From: an uncultured Lachnospiraceae bacterium
GTDB lineage: Bacteria; Bacillota; Clostridia; Lachnospirales; Lachnospiraceae
Reading direction: 5' to 3'
Length of the DNA stretch: 64,000 nucleotides
Assembly: GCA_910585295.1 (NCBI GenBank)
Contig: CAJUDE010000003.1
Coordinates: 1 to 64,000, forward strand
A model generated the notes under the pieces. It saw only the letters and a program-made list of their open reading frames with translations, searched no databases and had not been told where the DNA came from. The translations under genes and the position numbers were made by a program. Positions 1 through 9,131 of the stretch are shown piece after piece (position 1 is the first letter of the stretch; the number at the start of each line of letters is the position of its first letter).

Positions 1-2
1 AG

Positions 3-194
3 GTAAAATTCTTATTTGGAAAGAGAGAAAGCCGTCTTGATGACAAACAATTCGTGAAAAAAATGTTGAATCAATACCGAGCTTTAAATTTAGTGTATTC
101 TTATTGGAATAATGATAATAGAGAATTATATTGGGGATTAATAAACAAAGGGAGTAAGGTGAGAGATGACACCATTTTGATTAGAAATAATTAA
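3..194 (+). CDS. C-terminal end of an unidentified protein (cut by window edge)
   Basis: An open frame runs in from the left edge and stops at TAA 192-194, giving about 63 residues that end in DDTILIRNN. The fragment is rich in Asn, Lys, Tyr and Trp (for example SYWNNDNRELYWG) and the DNA is clearly more AT-rich than the rest of the window. I do not recognise the family. No ribosome binding site or start lies inside the window in this frame, so it is most likely the 3' end of a longer gene. The next object downstream is a decayed nuclease gene, so this may belong to the same accessory island. Confidence 0.45.
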   Translation, partial: VKFLFGKRESRLDDKQFVKKMLNQYRALNLVYSYWNNDNRELYWGLINKGSKVRDDTILIRNN

Positions 195-286
195 ATGTTT
201 TTGGAAGTTAGGTGTTGTATTGGGCAATAAATTATATTTAGAGATAATAAAAAAATGAAGTAATAAAACAGAAAACAGCGGAGTTA

Positions 287-877
287 GTGGTGCCGAATGA
301 GCAACAATTTTATACGGATGTGTGTTTCATATTACAGCAGGCAAGAGAAAATGCTTATAATAGTGCTAACAGAATTATGACATATGCGTATTGGAGCGTA
401 GGACGAAGAATTGTTGAGCAAGAACAATATGGTGAAAAGAAAGCTCGCTATGGTTCTTATTTAATAAAAAACCTATCTATCCAGTTGGCAGATAAATTTG
501 GAACAGGATTTTCTTTTGCAGGTAGACAGATGAATATGTACTGAAACAACGGATTTCTATATAGATTTGGTTTTCTATAATTATATTCTGAAATGTTTCG
601 TAGTTATTGATTTAAGGACAAAAAATTGACACATCAGGATATAGGGCAAATGGATATGTATGTCAGAATGTTTGACGATCTAAAAAGAAGAGAAGATGAT
701 AATCCAACAATAGGTATTATTTTTTGCACAGATAAGGATGAAACAATTGTAAAATATTCTGTGTTACATGAGAGTCAACAAATATTTGCTTCAAAATATA
801 TGACAGTTTTACCGACAGTAGAAGAATTACAGAGAGAGTTGGAAAGAAACCAACTGATTTATGATGGTGATAGGTAA
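287..877 (+). pseudogene. Broken PDDEXK nuclease gene of the YhcG/DUF1016 type
   Basis: The first part (GTG at 287 to stop 542-544) reads like the N-terminal DUF1016 domain (QQARENAY, YWSVGRRIVEQEQ) and ends abruptly in GTGFSFAGRQMNMY. FAGRQ resembles the start of the C-terminal nuclease domain, so an internal deletion seems to have fused the two halves. Frame then changes: 552-626 reads DFYIDLVFYNYILKCF, typical of the nuclease core, and the frame changes again at a run of A at 620-625. From 626 to 877 it reads THQDIGQMDMYVRMFDD and GIIFCTDKDE, the usual C-terminal block. Intact relatives are roughly 330-380 residues; here only about 190 codons survive. What is seen: three frames joined by two shifts. 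What is inferred: a deletion plus frameshift decay of a gene often found near restriction or other accessory genes. It cannot make the full enzyme. Confidence 0.8.
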
Positions 878-1087
878 AAGCTATTGTTAAGCTCATAATA
901 CAGGATATGTAACAAACTACTTTGCAAATGGTTATGACTACAAATTTGTGACTTGCATTCGTGTAATCACAAAAGCTTGCCTATAGATTAACCTTACAAT
1001 GGAAAGTTACACACATTTTTATTGAAATTGCACGAATTATGTGGCTTATAGTAGTCATAACAATATCACGAAAGAAAGGATTTTCAT
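878..1087. other. AT-rich intergenic stretch upstream of uvrB
   Basis: About 210 bases with no convincing ORF. The uvrB promoter must lie here or upstream; TTGAAA at 1022-1027 with TTATAG at 1046-1051 is the best pair I can find and it is weak. I looked for a GAAC-N4-GTTC type LexA/DinR operator and did not see one. The uvrB ribosome binding site is AAAGGA at 1075-1080. Confidence 0.4.
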
Positions 1088-3070
1088 ATGCCAGAGTTCA
1101 AATTACAAGCCCCCTACAAGCCTACAGGCGACCAGCCGCAGGCAATCGCAGAGCTGGTCAAAGGCTTCAAGGAGGGCAACCAATTCCAGACTTTACTAGG
1201 GGTTACGGGTTCCGGCAAGACATTTACGATGGCGAATGTCATTCAGGAATTGCAGAAGCCGACGCTGGTCATCGCCCACAACAAGACGCTTGCGGCGCAG
1301 CTATACGGAGAATTCAAGGAGATGTTCCCTGAAAATGCAGTGGAGTATTTTGTCTCCTATTACGATTACTACCAGCCAGAAGCCTATGTGCCATCCACAG
1401 ACACCTATATTGCCAAGGATTCTGCCATCAACGAAGAGATAGATAAGCTGCGCCTGTCCGCCACAGCGGCGCTGGCAGAACGTCAGGATGTAATTATTAT
1501 TTCCAGCGTGTCCTGCATCTATGGTTTGGGCAGTCCAGTAGATTACAAAAATATGATGTTGTCATTACGGCCAGGCATGGAGAAAGACCGGGATGAGGTG
1601 ATTCGGAAATTAATTGATATCCAGTATACAAGGAACGACATGGATTTCCACAGAGGGACTTTCCGGGTGCGGGGGGACGTGGTGGAAATATTTCCAGCGA
1701 ATTATGGGGAAACTGCAATCCGGGTAGAATTTTTTGGGGATGAAGTAGACCGTATTACAGAAATTGATGTACTGACTGGGGAAGTCAAGTCACAGTTAGG
1801 GCATATGGCGGTATTCCCGGCCTCCCATTATGTGGTTGCGCCAGACAAGATTCTGCGTGCTGCCAAGGAAATTGAACAAGAATTAGAAGAACGGGTAAAA
1901 TATTTTAAGGGGGAGGACAAGCTGCTGGAAGCCCAGCGGATTGCTGAACGCACCAACTTCGATATAGAGATGCTGAAAGAAACAGGGTTTTGCAGCGGCA
2001 TTGAGAATTATTCCCGTTACCTTTCTGGTTTGGAGCCTGGCGCGCCGCCCCATACATTGATAGATTATTTTCCAGATGAATTTTTAATTATTGTGGACGA
2101 GTCCCATATTACAATCCCTCAGGTGCGGGGCATGTATGCAGGGGACCAGTCCCGGAAGTCCACTTTGGTGGATTACGGGTTCCGCCTCCCATCGGCAAAA
2201 GATAACCGCCCTTTGAATTTTGGGGAGTTTGAAAGTAAGATTGACCAAATGCTGTTTGTGTCCGCCACGCCCAATGTCTATGAGAAAGAGCATGAGCTGC
2301 TGCGTACAGAACAGATTATACGCCCCACCGGATTGCTTGACCCAGAGGTGGTTGTACGCCCAGTGGAAGGGCAGATTGACGATTTGATTGGCGAGGTCAA
2401 TAAAGAGATTGCAAAGAAACATAAAGTGCTGATCACCACCCTTACGAAGAAAATGGCAGAAGATTTGACGGATTATATGAGGGAAGTGGGGATTCGTGTG
2501 AAGTACCTGCATTCTGATATTGATACGTTGGAGCGGGCTGAAATTATCCGCGACCTGCGCTTGGATGTATTTGACGTGCTAGTAGGCATCAACCTGCTGA
2601 GGGAGGGGCTGGACATCCCGGAAATTACTTTGGTTGCAATCTTGGATGCAGATAAAGAAGGATTTTTGCGTTCTGAAACTTCTTTAATCCAGACAATTGG
2701 GCGTGCCGCCCGTAATTCGGAAGGGCATGTAATAATGTATGCTGATAATATTACGGATTCCATGCGGGTGGCTATTGGTGAAACGGAGCGGAGGAGGAAC
2801 ATTCAGCAGGCATATAATCAGAAGCATGGGATAACCCCCGCGACTATCCGCAAATCTGTCCGCGACTTAATCAGCATATCCAAAAAAGTTGCAAAGGAAG
2901 AATACCAATTCCAAAAAGACCCGGAATCCATGAGCAAGAAAGAATTGGAGAAATTAATTGGGGAAATTCAGAAAAAGATGCAGGCAGCGGCAGCGGAGCT
3001 GAACTTCGAGGCGGCGGCAGAGCTGCGTGACAAGATGATAGAGTTGAAAAAGAACCTTCGCGATATGTAA
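1088..3070 (+). CDS. uvrB: UvrB, excinuclease ABC helicase-like subunit
   Basis: UvrB is the damage-verification subunit of nucleotide excision repair; it is loaded by UvrA, opens the DNA at the lesion and recruits UvrC. The 660-residue length is normal. Walker A GVTGSGKT lies at residues 38-45, followed by the DNA-clamping beta-hairpin (YYDYYQPEAYVPSTDTYI, about residues 92-110), a Walker B-type DESH box, helicase motif VI QTIGRAARN and a C-terminal UVR domain (KKELEKLIGEIQKKM and onward) that contacts UvrC. The ATG at 1088 follows AAAGGA at a good distance. uvrA starts 52 bases downstream on the same strand, so the two probably form one transcript. Nothing is missing or unusual in the sequence. 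Confidence 0.98.
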   Translation: MPEFKLQAPYKPTGDQPQAIAELVKGFKEGNQFQTLLGVTGSGKTFTMANVIQELQKPTLVIAHNKTLAAQLYGEFKEMFPENAVEYFVSYYDYYQPEAYVPSTDTYIAKDSAINEEIDKLRLSATAALAERQDVIIISSVSCIYGLGSPVDYKNMMLSLRPGMEKDRDEVIRKLIDIQYTRNDMDFHRGTFRVRGDVVEIFPANYGETAIRVEFFGDEVDRITEIDVLTGEVKSQLGHMAVFPASHYVVAPDKILRAAKEIEQELEERVKYFKGEDKLLEAQRIAERTNFDIEMLKETGFCSGIENYSRYLSGLEPGAPPHTLIDYFPDEFLIIVDESHITIPQVRGMYAGDQSRKSTLVDYGFRLPSAKDNRPLNFGEFESKIDQMLFVSATPNVYEKEHELLRTEQIIRPTGLLDPEVVVRPVEGQIDDLIGEVNKEIAKKHKVLITTLTKKMAEDLTDYMREVGIRVKYLHSDIDTLERAEIIRDLRLDVFDVLVGINLLREGLDIPEITLVAILDADKEGFLRSETSLIQTIGRAARNSEGHVIMYADNITDSMRVAIGETERRRNIQQAYNQKHGITPATIRKSVRDLISISKKVAKEEYQFQKDPESMSKKELEKLIGEIQKKMQAAAAELNFEAAAELRDKMIELKKNLRDM

Positions 3071-3122
3071 TTCCCTGAGATATAAGGGCAGGGGCAATCA
3101 ATAGAAAAAGGAGTTTACCATT

Positions 3123-5960
3123 ATGGCAAAATCAGAAAAGCAGTATATTAAAATCAGAGGGGCAAATGAACATAACTTGAAAAACTTGGATGTGGATATC
3201 CCCAGAAATGAATTTATTGTCCTGACGGGATTAAGCGGTTCTGGGAAATCTTCCCTTGCCTTTGACACCATTTATGCAGAAGGGCAGCGCAGGTATATGG
3301 AATCACTGTCCTCCTATGCAAGGCAGTTTTTAGGGCAGATGGAAAAGCCGGATGTGGAGCGGATTGAAGGGCTGTCCCCGGCTATTTCTATTGACCAGAA
3401 ATCTACAAACCGCAATCCAAGGTCCACCGTAGGGACGGTAACGGAAATCTATGATTATTTCCGTCTGCTGTACGCAAGGATTGGCGTCCCCCACTGCCCT
3501 GTTTGTGGAAAAGAGATTAAGAAGCAGTCAGTAGACCAAATGGTAGACCAGATTCTGTCTATGGAAGAGGGGACGAAAATCCAACTGCTGGCTCCTGTTG
3601 TCCGGGGGCGAAAAGGCGCCCATCAAAAATTATTTGAGCAGGCAAAGCGCAGCGGCTATGTCAGGGTGCAGGTGGATGGGAATATTTATGACCTGACAGA
3701 AGAAATACCAATGGATAAAAATATCAAGCACAATATCGAAATTGTTGTTGACCGCCTCGTGGTAAAGCCAGGCATTGAGAAGCGCCTGACAGACTCTGTG
3801 GAAAATGTGCTAGAGCTGGCGGAAGGGTTGATGGCAGTAGATGTCATTGGCGGGGAGCCAGTTAATTTCTCCCAGAGTTTTTCCTGCCCGGATTGCGGCG
3901 TCAGCATTGAAGAGATTGAGCCAAGGAGTTTTTCCTTTAATAATCCATTTGGCGCATGCCCCGACTGTTTTGGGCTGGGGTATAAAATGGAATTTGATGT
4001 GGATTTGATGATCCCAGACAAGTCCTTAAGCCTTTCACAAGGGGCTATCCAGGTGATGGGATGGCAGTCTAGCACAGATAAAGGGAGCTTTACAAACGCC
4101 ATTTTGCAAGCGTTGGCGGAAGAATATAAATTTGACCTGGACGCGCCTTATGGGGAGCTTCCGAAAAAGGTTCAGAATATCTTGCTTAACGGCACAGGAG
4201 GGAAAGGGATAAAGGTCCATTATAAGGGGCAGCGCGGGGAGGGCGTTTATGATGTGGCGTTTGAAGGGCTGGTCCGGAATGTGCAAAGGCGGTACCGGGA
4301 AACTGGGTCTGATACCATGAAGCAGGAATACGAGCAGTTTATGCGGGTAACGCCATGTAAAACATGCGGCGGCCAGCGGTTAAAGCGGGAAGCCCTTGCA
4401 GTGACTGTTTCTGGGAAAAATATTTATGAGGCCACTTCTATGTCCATTCAGAAATTGCAGGAGTTTTTAGAGGGGATGGAGCTGACCAAGCAGCAAAAGC
4501 TGATTGGCGCCCAGGTGCTAAAAGAAATCCGGGCGCGGGTTGGGTTCTTGGTGGATGTGGGGCTTGACTATTTGACCTTATCCAGGGCTACGGGCACTTT
4601 GTCCGGCGGGGAAGCCCAGCGCATCCGCCTTGCCACCCAGATAGGCTCCGGGCTGGTAGGGGTTGCGTATATTTTGGACGAACCAAGCATTGGGCTGCAT
4701 CAGCGGGATAATGACAAGCTGCTGCATACATTGCGGAACTTAAAGGATTTGGGGAATACTTTGATTGTAGTGGAACATGATGAAGACACTATGTTTGCGG
4801 CAGACCATATCGTGGATATTGGCCCAGGCGCCGGGGAACACGGCGGGCATTTGGTCGCCCAGGGAACTGCAAAAGATATTATGGCAAATAAAGATTCCAT
4901 TACGGGAGCCTATCTGAGCGGCAAGATTAAAATACCCGTCCCTGAAACAAGGAGGAAGCCCTCTGGGTTCCTGAAAATCAAAGGGGCGAAAGAAAATAAC
5001 CTGCAGAACGTCAATGTGGAAATTCCATTGGGAGTTATGACCTGCGTGACAGGGGTGTCTGGTTCTGGGAAATCTTCCCTGACCAATGAAATCCTCTATA
5101 AACGCTTGGCAAGGGATTTAAACCGCGCCAGGGTAATTCCCGGCAAACATAGGTCTATCGAAGGGCTTGAGCAACTGGATAAGGTAATTGACATTGACCA
5201 ATCCCCTATTGGAAGGACTCCTAGGTCTAACCCGGCAACTTACACGGGAGTATTTGACCAAATCCGTGACTTATTTGCCGCAACGCCAGACGCCAAGGCG
5301 AAAGGATATGCCAAAGGGCGTTTTAGCTTTAATGTAAAGGGCGGCCGCTGCGAAGCATGTTCTGGTGACGGCATCCTGAAAATCGAAATGCATTTCCTTC
5401 CAGACGTTTATGTGCCATGTGAAGTATGTGGGGGCAAGCGTTACAATCGGGAGACTTTGGAGGTAAAATATAAAGGGAAGAGCATTTATGATGTGCTGGA
5501 TATGACAGTGGAGGAAGCGTTGGCGTTTTTTGAGCATGTGCCTTCTATCCGGCGTAAAATAGAGACTTTGTATGACGTGGGGCTTTCTTATATTAAGTTA
5601 GGGCAGCCTTCCACTACCTTGTCTGGCGGGGAAGCCCAGCGCATTAAGCTTGCCACAGAGCTAAGCAGGCGCAGTACTGGGAAAACCATTTATATCCTGG
5701 ATGAGCCTACCACAGGGCTGCATTTTGCTGATGTGCATAAGCTTACGGAAATTTTACAGCGGCTGGCGGAAGGAGGGAATACTGTGGTGGTTATAGAGCA
5801 TAACCTGGATGTGATTAAGACGGCAGACTATATTATTGATATGGGGCCGGAAGGGGGAGACGGCGGCGGAATGGTCATTGCGAAGGGGACTCCAGAGGAA
5901 GTGGCAAAAGTGGAAGGGTCCTATACGGGGCAATATATCAAAAAATATTTACAGGGGTAG
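3123..5960 (+). CDS. uvrA: UvrA, excinuclease ABC damage-recognition ATPase
   Basis: UvrA dimerises, finds bulky DNA lesions and delivers UvrB. It is a double ABC ATPase of 945 residues, the usual size. The N-terminal half has Walker A GLSGSGKSS (about residues 33-41), zinc-binding cysteine pairs (CPVCGK, CPDCG, CKTCGG) and the signature LSGGEAQRIRLA. The C-terminal half repeats this with GVSGSGKSS, the zinc finger built from CEACSGDG and CEVCGGKRYN, a second LSGGEAQRIKLA and the Walker B ILDEPTTGLHF. The start is well supported by AAAAAGGAG just upstream. It follows uvrB as in many Clostridia and Bacilli and is followed by two hairpins. Confidence 0.98.
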   Translation: MAKSEKQYIKIRGANEHNLKNLDVDIPRNEFIVLTGLSGSGKSSLAFDTIYAEGQRRYMESLSSYARQFLGQMEKPDVERIEGLSPAISIDQKSTNRNPRSTVGTVTEIYDYFRLLYARIGVPHCPVCGKEIKKQSVDQMVDQILSMEEGTKIQLLAPVVRGRKGAHQKLFEQAKRSGYVRVQVDGNIYDLTEEIPMDKNIKHNIEIVVDRLVVKPGIEKRLTDSVENVLELAEGLMAVDVIGGEPVNFSQSFSCPDCGVSIEEIEPRSFSFNNPFGACPDCFGLGYKMEFDVDLMIPDKSLSLSQGAIQVMGWQSSTDKGSFTNAILQALAEEYKFDLDAPYGELPKKVQNILLNGTGGKGIKVHYKGQRGEGVYDVAFEGLVRNVQRRYRETGSDTMKQEYEQFMRVTPCKTCGGQRLKREALAVTVSGKNIYEATSMSIQKLQEFLEGMELTKQQKLIGAQVLKEIRARVGFLVDVGLDYLTLSRATGTLSGGEAQRIRLATQIGSGLVGVAYILDEPSIGLHQRDNDKLLHTLRNLKDLGNTLIVVEHDEDTMFAADHIVDIGPGAGEHGGHLVAQGTAKDIMANKDSITGAYLSGKIKIPVPETRRKPSGFLKIKGAKENNLQNVNVEIPLGVMTCVTGVSGSGKSSLTNEILYKRLARDLNRARVIPGKHRSIEGLEQLDKVIDIDQSPIGRTPRSNPATYTGVFDQIRDLFAATPDAKAKGYAKGRFSFNVKGGRCEACSGDGILKIEMHFLPDVYVPCEVCGGKRYNRETLEVKYKGKSIYDVLDMTVEEALAFFEHVPSIRRKIETLYDVGLSYIKLGQPSTTLSGGEAQRIKLATELSRRSTGKTIYILDEPTTGLHFADVHKLTEILQRLAEGGNTVVVIEHNLDVIKTADYIIDMGPEGGDGGGMVIAKGTPEEVAKVEGSYTGQYIKKYLQG

Positions 5961-5994
5961 GAAGTAAAGTGGAATAACGCCCTAGGCATTATAA

Positions 5995-6018
5995 AAGGCT
6001 GTCCAACAGGACAGCCTT
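5995..6018 (+). terminator. Hairpin after uvrA, probable terminator
   Basis: Perfect 10-bp stem AAGGCTGTCC / GGACAGCCTT with an AACA loop, 34 bases after the uvrA stop. The tail (CACTTTC) is only weakly T-rich, so it may terminate poorly alone; the A-run before it could serve transcripts from the other strand. Confidence 0.55.
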
Positions 6019-6036
6019 CACTTTCGGGGAGTACCT

Positions 6037-6058
6037 CCTGGATTCCTAAGAATCCAGG
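6037..6058. repeat. Second perfect hairpin after uvrA
   Basis: CCTGGATTC / GAATCCAGG, 9 bp with a CTAA loop, directly following the first hairpin. It lacks a T tract. Together the two may form a composite terminator or RNA 3'-end protection structure. Confidence 0.5.
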
Positions 6059-6249
6059 AAGCATGAGTTATGAAAAATTATATTAGCTTGTTAGCTAGTA
6101 CGGATATTAGTATAACCGATGATTGTGAAGGATATGTGAAAAAACCGAGAAAAGTTTAGAAAAAGTATAAAAATTTCATAAACTTTAATTAGGAATTCCA
6201 TGGAAAAGGTTAATTATAGACGTTTTTTTATAATTTGGAAAAAAACACT

Positions 6250-6277
6250 TTGAAATTTCCCTATGATTGTATATAAT
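6250..6277 (+). promoter_or_regulatory. Sigma-A type promoter for the mbl-flhO-flhP genes
   Basis: TTGAAA at 6250-6255, 16-base spacer, TATAAT at 6272-6277. The match is good and it is the only strong one in the gap. It would drive mbl and perhaps the flagellar genes behind it. Confidence 0.65.
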
Positions 6278-6351
6278 GTAGATGTATATGGAAAAATAGA
6301 GTTATTATGTTTAATTGTATTCAGATAGAGGAATGAAAGGGGAACCAAACG

Positions 6352-7344
6352 ATGGCGACAGATATTGGAATTGACCTGGGGACGGCGAGTATCCTGGTGT
6401 ATATAAAAGGAAAAGGCGTTGTGTTAAAAGAACCTTCTGTAGTGGCATTTGACAGGGATACAAATAAGATTAAGGCGATTGGTGAAGAGGCCAGGCTGAT
6501 GCTTGGAAGGACGCCAGGGAATATTGTTGCGGTAAGACCTTTGCGCCAAGGGGTTATTTCTGACTACACAGTGACCGAAAAAATGTTAAAGTACTTTATC
6601 CAGAAAGCCATGGGCAAAAAAAGTTTCCGCAAACCAAGAATCAGCGTGTGCGTGCCAAGCGGCGTAACCGAAGTGGAGAAGAAAGCAGTGGAGGATGCAA
6701 CTTACCAGGCTGGCGCCAGGGAAGTTTCCATTATTGAAGAGCCTATCGCGGCGGCAATCGGCGCTGGCGTGGACATTTCTAAGCCTTGCGGCAATATGAT
6801 TGTGGATATTGGCGGTGGGACTGCCGATATTGCGGTGATTTCCCTTGGAGGGACAGTGGTAAGCACCTCTATTAAGATTGCTGGGGATGATTTTGATGAA
6901 GCCATAGTACGTTATATGAGGAAGAAGCATAACCTGTTAATAGGCGAGAGGACCGCAGAGGACATTAAGATAAAGATTGGGACCTGTTTCCCATTAGCGC
7001 AGAATGATACCATGGATGTAAGGGGGCGTAACCTAGTGACAGGGCTTCCTAAAACGGTGTCTGTGTCCTCCGAGGAGACAGAGGAGGCTTTGCGGGAAGC
7101 TACGCTCCAGATTGTGGAGGCAGTACACAGCGTATTGGAGAAGACGCCGCCAGAGTTGGCAGCGGATGTGGCTGACCGGGGCATTATATTGACCGGAGGG
7201 GGCGCGCTGCTTCGGGGGCTGGAAGAGCTGATTGAAGACAGGACAGGGATCAATACCATGACAGCAGAGGAGCCTATGACCTGTGTTGCCATTGGGACCG
7301 GTAAGTATGTGGAATTCCTGTCTGGCAAGAAAATAGAGGACTAA
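6352..7344 (+). CDS. mbl: MreB/Mbl-family bacterial actin
   Basis: Membrane-associated actin homologue that forms filaments guiding lateral wall synthesis. The 330-residue protein starts with the phosphate-1 loop (GIDLGTASILVY), has the phosphate-2 loop VDIGGGTADIAVIS near residue 150 and the adenosine motif LTGGGALLRGL near residue 280, as in MreB proteins. The short N-terminus lacks the longer extension of DnaK relatives. The symbol mbl rather than mreB is chosen because the next two genes match the Bacillus subtilis order mbl - flhO - flhP and no mreC/mreD follows. Sequence alone cannot separate MreB from Mbl. RBS AAAGGGGA precedes the ATG. Confidence 0.85.
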   Translation: MATDIGIDLGTASILVYIKGKGVVLKEPSVVAFDRDTNKIKAIGEEARLMLGRTPGNIVAVRPLRQGVISDYTVTEKMLKYFIQKAMGKKSFRKPRISVCVPSGVTEVEKKAVEDATYQAGAREVSIIEEPIAAAIGAGVDISKPCGNMIVDIGGGTADIAVISLGGTVVSTSIKIAGDDFDEAIVRYMRKKHNLLIGERTAEDIKIKIGTCFPLAQNDTMDVRGRNLVTGLPKTVSVSSEETEEALREATLQIVEAVHSVLEKTPPELAADVADRGIILTGGGALLRGLEELIEDRTGINTMTAEEPMTCVAIGTGKYVEFLSGKKIED

Positions 7345-7426
7345 ATCAGGCAAAATAGGCTTAAGCCTGGCTTATGGACGGAAAGTACAAGGCAACATGT
7401 AGTTTATCAACAAAGGAGCAGGGACT

Positions 7427-8227
7427 ATGGTAAAAGGATTATACACTGCGTATACAGGGATGTTGAACCAGCAGAACCGATTGGATGTGCTTACAAACAA
7501 TTTGGCAAATTCTGCAACGAACGGATTCAAAAAAGAAGGGGCAACCGCGCAGTCCTTCGATGATATGTTGGCATATAAGATTAAAGATACTTCAGCGATG
7601 GGGCTTTCCAAGAGGCTGGGTGATGTAAGCCTGGGGGTTAAGATTGGGGAGTGCTACACGGATTACGGCCAGGGGTCTTTCCGTGTGACAGATAATGTGT
7701 ATGACCTCGCAATCGACGGGGATGGCTTTTTTGCGATATCTTATACAAACAAAGCTGGTGAAACTTCTGTAAAATATACCAGGGATGGTGCTTTTACCGT
7801 CAACAGGGAAGGTTACCTGATGACGAAGGATGGAGATTATGTATTGAACCAGGCTGCGGCTCAGGCAGGGAACCCTGGGGAAGCCGGGTACATACGGATA
7901 GACCCTAATGTGGAGCTGAAAGTAGATGAAAATGGCAATCTGTACCAGAACAACGCTTTGTTAGGGCAGGTTGGCGTTGTGGATTTTGCTGATTATAATT
8001 TTCTGGCAAAATATGGCGAGAATTTGTATGACCTTGTAGAAGGCGGCCAGGCACAGGCGTCAAATGCCCAGGTGGTGCAGGGAACCTTGGAGATGTCCAA
8101 TGTAAATGTAGTTTCCGAGATGGTAGAGATGATTACGATTTCCAGGGCATATGAGACAAACCAGAAGATTATCCAATCAATAGATGATACACTTGAGAAG
8201 GCCGTGAATAATATCGGCAAAGCATAG
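7427..8227 (+). CDS. flhO: Flagellar basal-body rod/hook protein (FlhO/FlgF-like)
   Basis: A 266-residue axial protein of the flagellar rod/hook family, exported by the flagellar type III system. The N-terminal Flg_bb_rod motif is clear (YTAYTGMLNQQNRLDVLTNN and then LANSATNGFKK), the middle carries the hook/basal-body domain (LAIDGDGFFAIS), and the C-terminal helix ends SRAYETNQKIIQSIDDTLEK, as in FlgF/FlgG. It lies between an MreB/Mbl gene and a second paralogue. GGAGCAGG precedes the ATG. FlgF versus FlgG cannot be fully resolved without a tree; the flhO name rests on gene order. Confidence 0.88.
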   Translation: MVKGLYTAYTGMLNQQNRLDVLTNNLANSATNGFKKEGATAQSFDDMLAYKIKDTSAMGLSKRLGDVSLGVKIGECYTDYGQGSFRVTDNVYDLAIDGDGFFAISYTNKAGETSVKYTRDGAFTVNREGYLMTKDGDYVLNQAAAQAGNPGEAGYIRIDPNVELKVDENGNLYQNNALLGQVGVVDFADYNFLAKYGENLYDLVEGGQAQASNAQVVQGTLEMSNVNVVSEMVEMITISRAYETNQKIIQSIDDTLEKAVNNIGKA

Positions 8228-8245
8228 GAAGGAGTGGCATAAGTT

Positions 8246-9061
8246 ATGATGCGTGCATTGTGGTCGGCGGCGTCCGGCATGATTTCCCAACAGACAGCAG
8301 TGGATACGATTTCCCATAACCTGTCTAATGTCAATACTACTGGATATAAGAATGAGAAAACAGAGTTTAAGTCCCTTTTATACCAAACATTGCAGACAAG
8401 GACTACCACAGCGAATGGGGAAAATAAGCCAATTTCTGCACAGGTTGGGCTGGGTACCAGAGTTGCCTCCATTACTTCAAATTTCACACAAGGCCCATTG
8501 CTGGCAAGTGAAAGCTATACAGCCATGGCAATTGCAGGGGATGGGTTCTATGCGGTAAGGGGAGCGGATGGCAATACATATTATACCCGTAACGGCGACT
8601 TTAAGCTTAGCGTGGGGCAGGATGGGGACCTTACCCTGGTTACGGCGGACGGCTATCCTGTGCTGGATTCTGAGGGCAACCCAATTACCATGCCGGGAGA
8701 TGTAAGCAGCAGTAAAATACAGGTATCCACGGAAGGGGCATTTGGTTATTTGGACGGCAATGGGAATTTTGTGAACGTTGCCAATATAGGCTTGTTCCAG
8801 TTCAGCAACCCGGCAGGGCTTCAGAAGCTTTCCAACAGCCTCCTTGCAGTGACAGACGCTTCTGGGGAGGCGTTAAATGAGGCAACCACACCGAACTTAA
8901 TACGAAGTGAAGTCCGCCATAAATATGTGGAGGGGTCAAACGTCCAGGTGGCAGACGAGATGGTGAACCTGATTGTTGCCCAAAGGGCATATGAGATGAA
9001 CTCTAAGGCAATCCAGGCGTCAGATGACATGCTGGGCCAGGCAAATCAATTAAAGCGGTAA
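8246..9061 (+). CDS. flhP: Flagellar basal-body rod/hook protein (FlhP/FlgG-like)
   Basis: The second axial paralogue, 271 residues. The N-terminal motif reads SAASGMISQQTAVDTISHNL then SNVNTTGYKNEK, which is closer to canonical FlgG. The core has IAGDGFYAVRG and the C-terminus has VADEMVNLIVAQRAYEMNSK, the classic FlgG/FlgE tail. It starts 18 bases after the previous stop behind GGAAGGAG. Two ATG codons lie side by side (8246 and 8249); the first is used here. With the previous gene it should form part of the distal rod, and its presence argues that this organism is or recently was flagellated. Confidence 0.9.
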   Translation: MMRALWSAASGMISQQTAVDTISHNLSNVNTTGYKNEKTEFKSLLYQTLQTRTTTANGENKPISAQVGLGTRVASITSNFTQGPLLASESYTAMAIAGDGFYAVRGADGNTYYTRNGDFKLSVGQDGDLTLVTADGYPVLDSEGNPITMPGDVSSSKIQVSTEGAFGYLDGNGNFVNVANIGLFQFSNPAGLQKLSNSLLAVTDASGEALNEATTPNLIRSEVRHKYVEGSNVQVADEMVNLIVAQRAYEMNSKAIQASDDMLGQANQLKR

Positions 9062-9131
9062 CATAATATAGCTGAAACAAGAACAGATACATGGGAAGCA
9101 GGCGGATAAGCGCGAGGAAAGAAGGGTACCT

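Larger units (their letters stand above)
5961..6351. other. Intergenic gap between uvrA and mbl (391 bases)
   Basis: The gap has no ORF worth calling. It contains two perfect hairpins near the uvrA end (5995-6018 and 6037-6058), then about 190 bases of very AT-rich sequence, and a clear sigma-A type promoter at 6250-6277 that leaves a leader of about 65-70 bases before the mbl ATG. The leader shows no riboswitch-like architecture that I can recognise. Confidence 0.5.

Noticed and set aside
878..1087. SOS (LexA/DinR) operator upstream of uvrB
   Set aside because: No GAAC-N4-GTTC type palindrome could be found.
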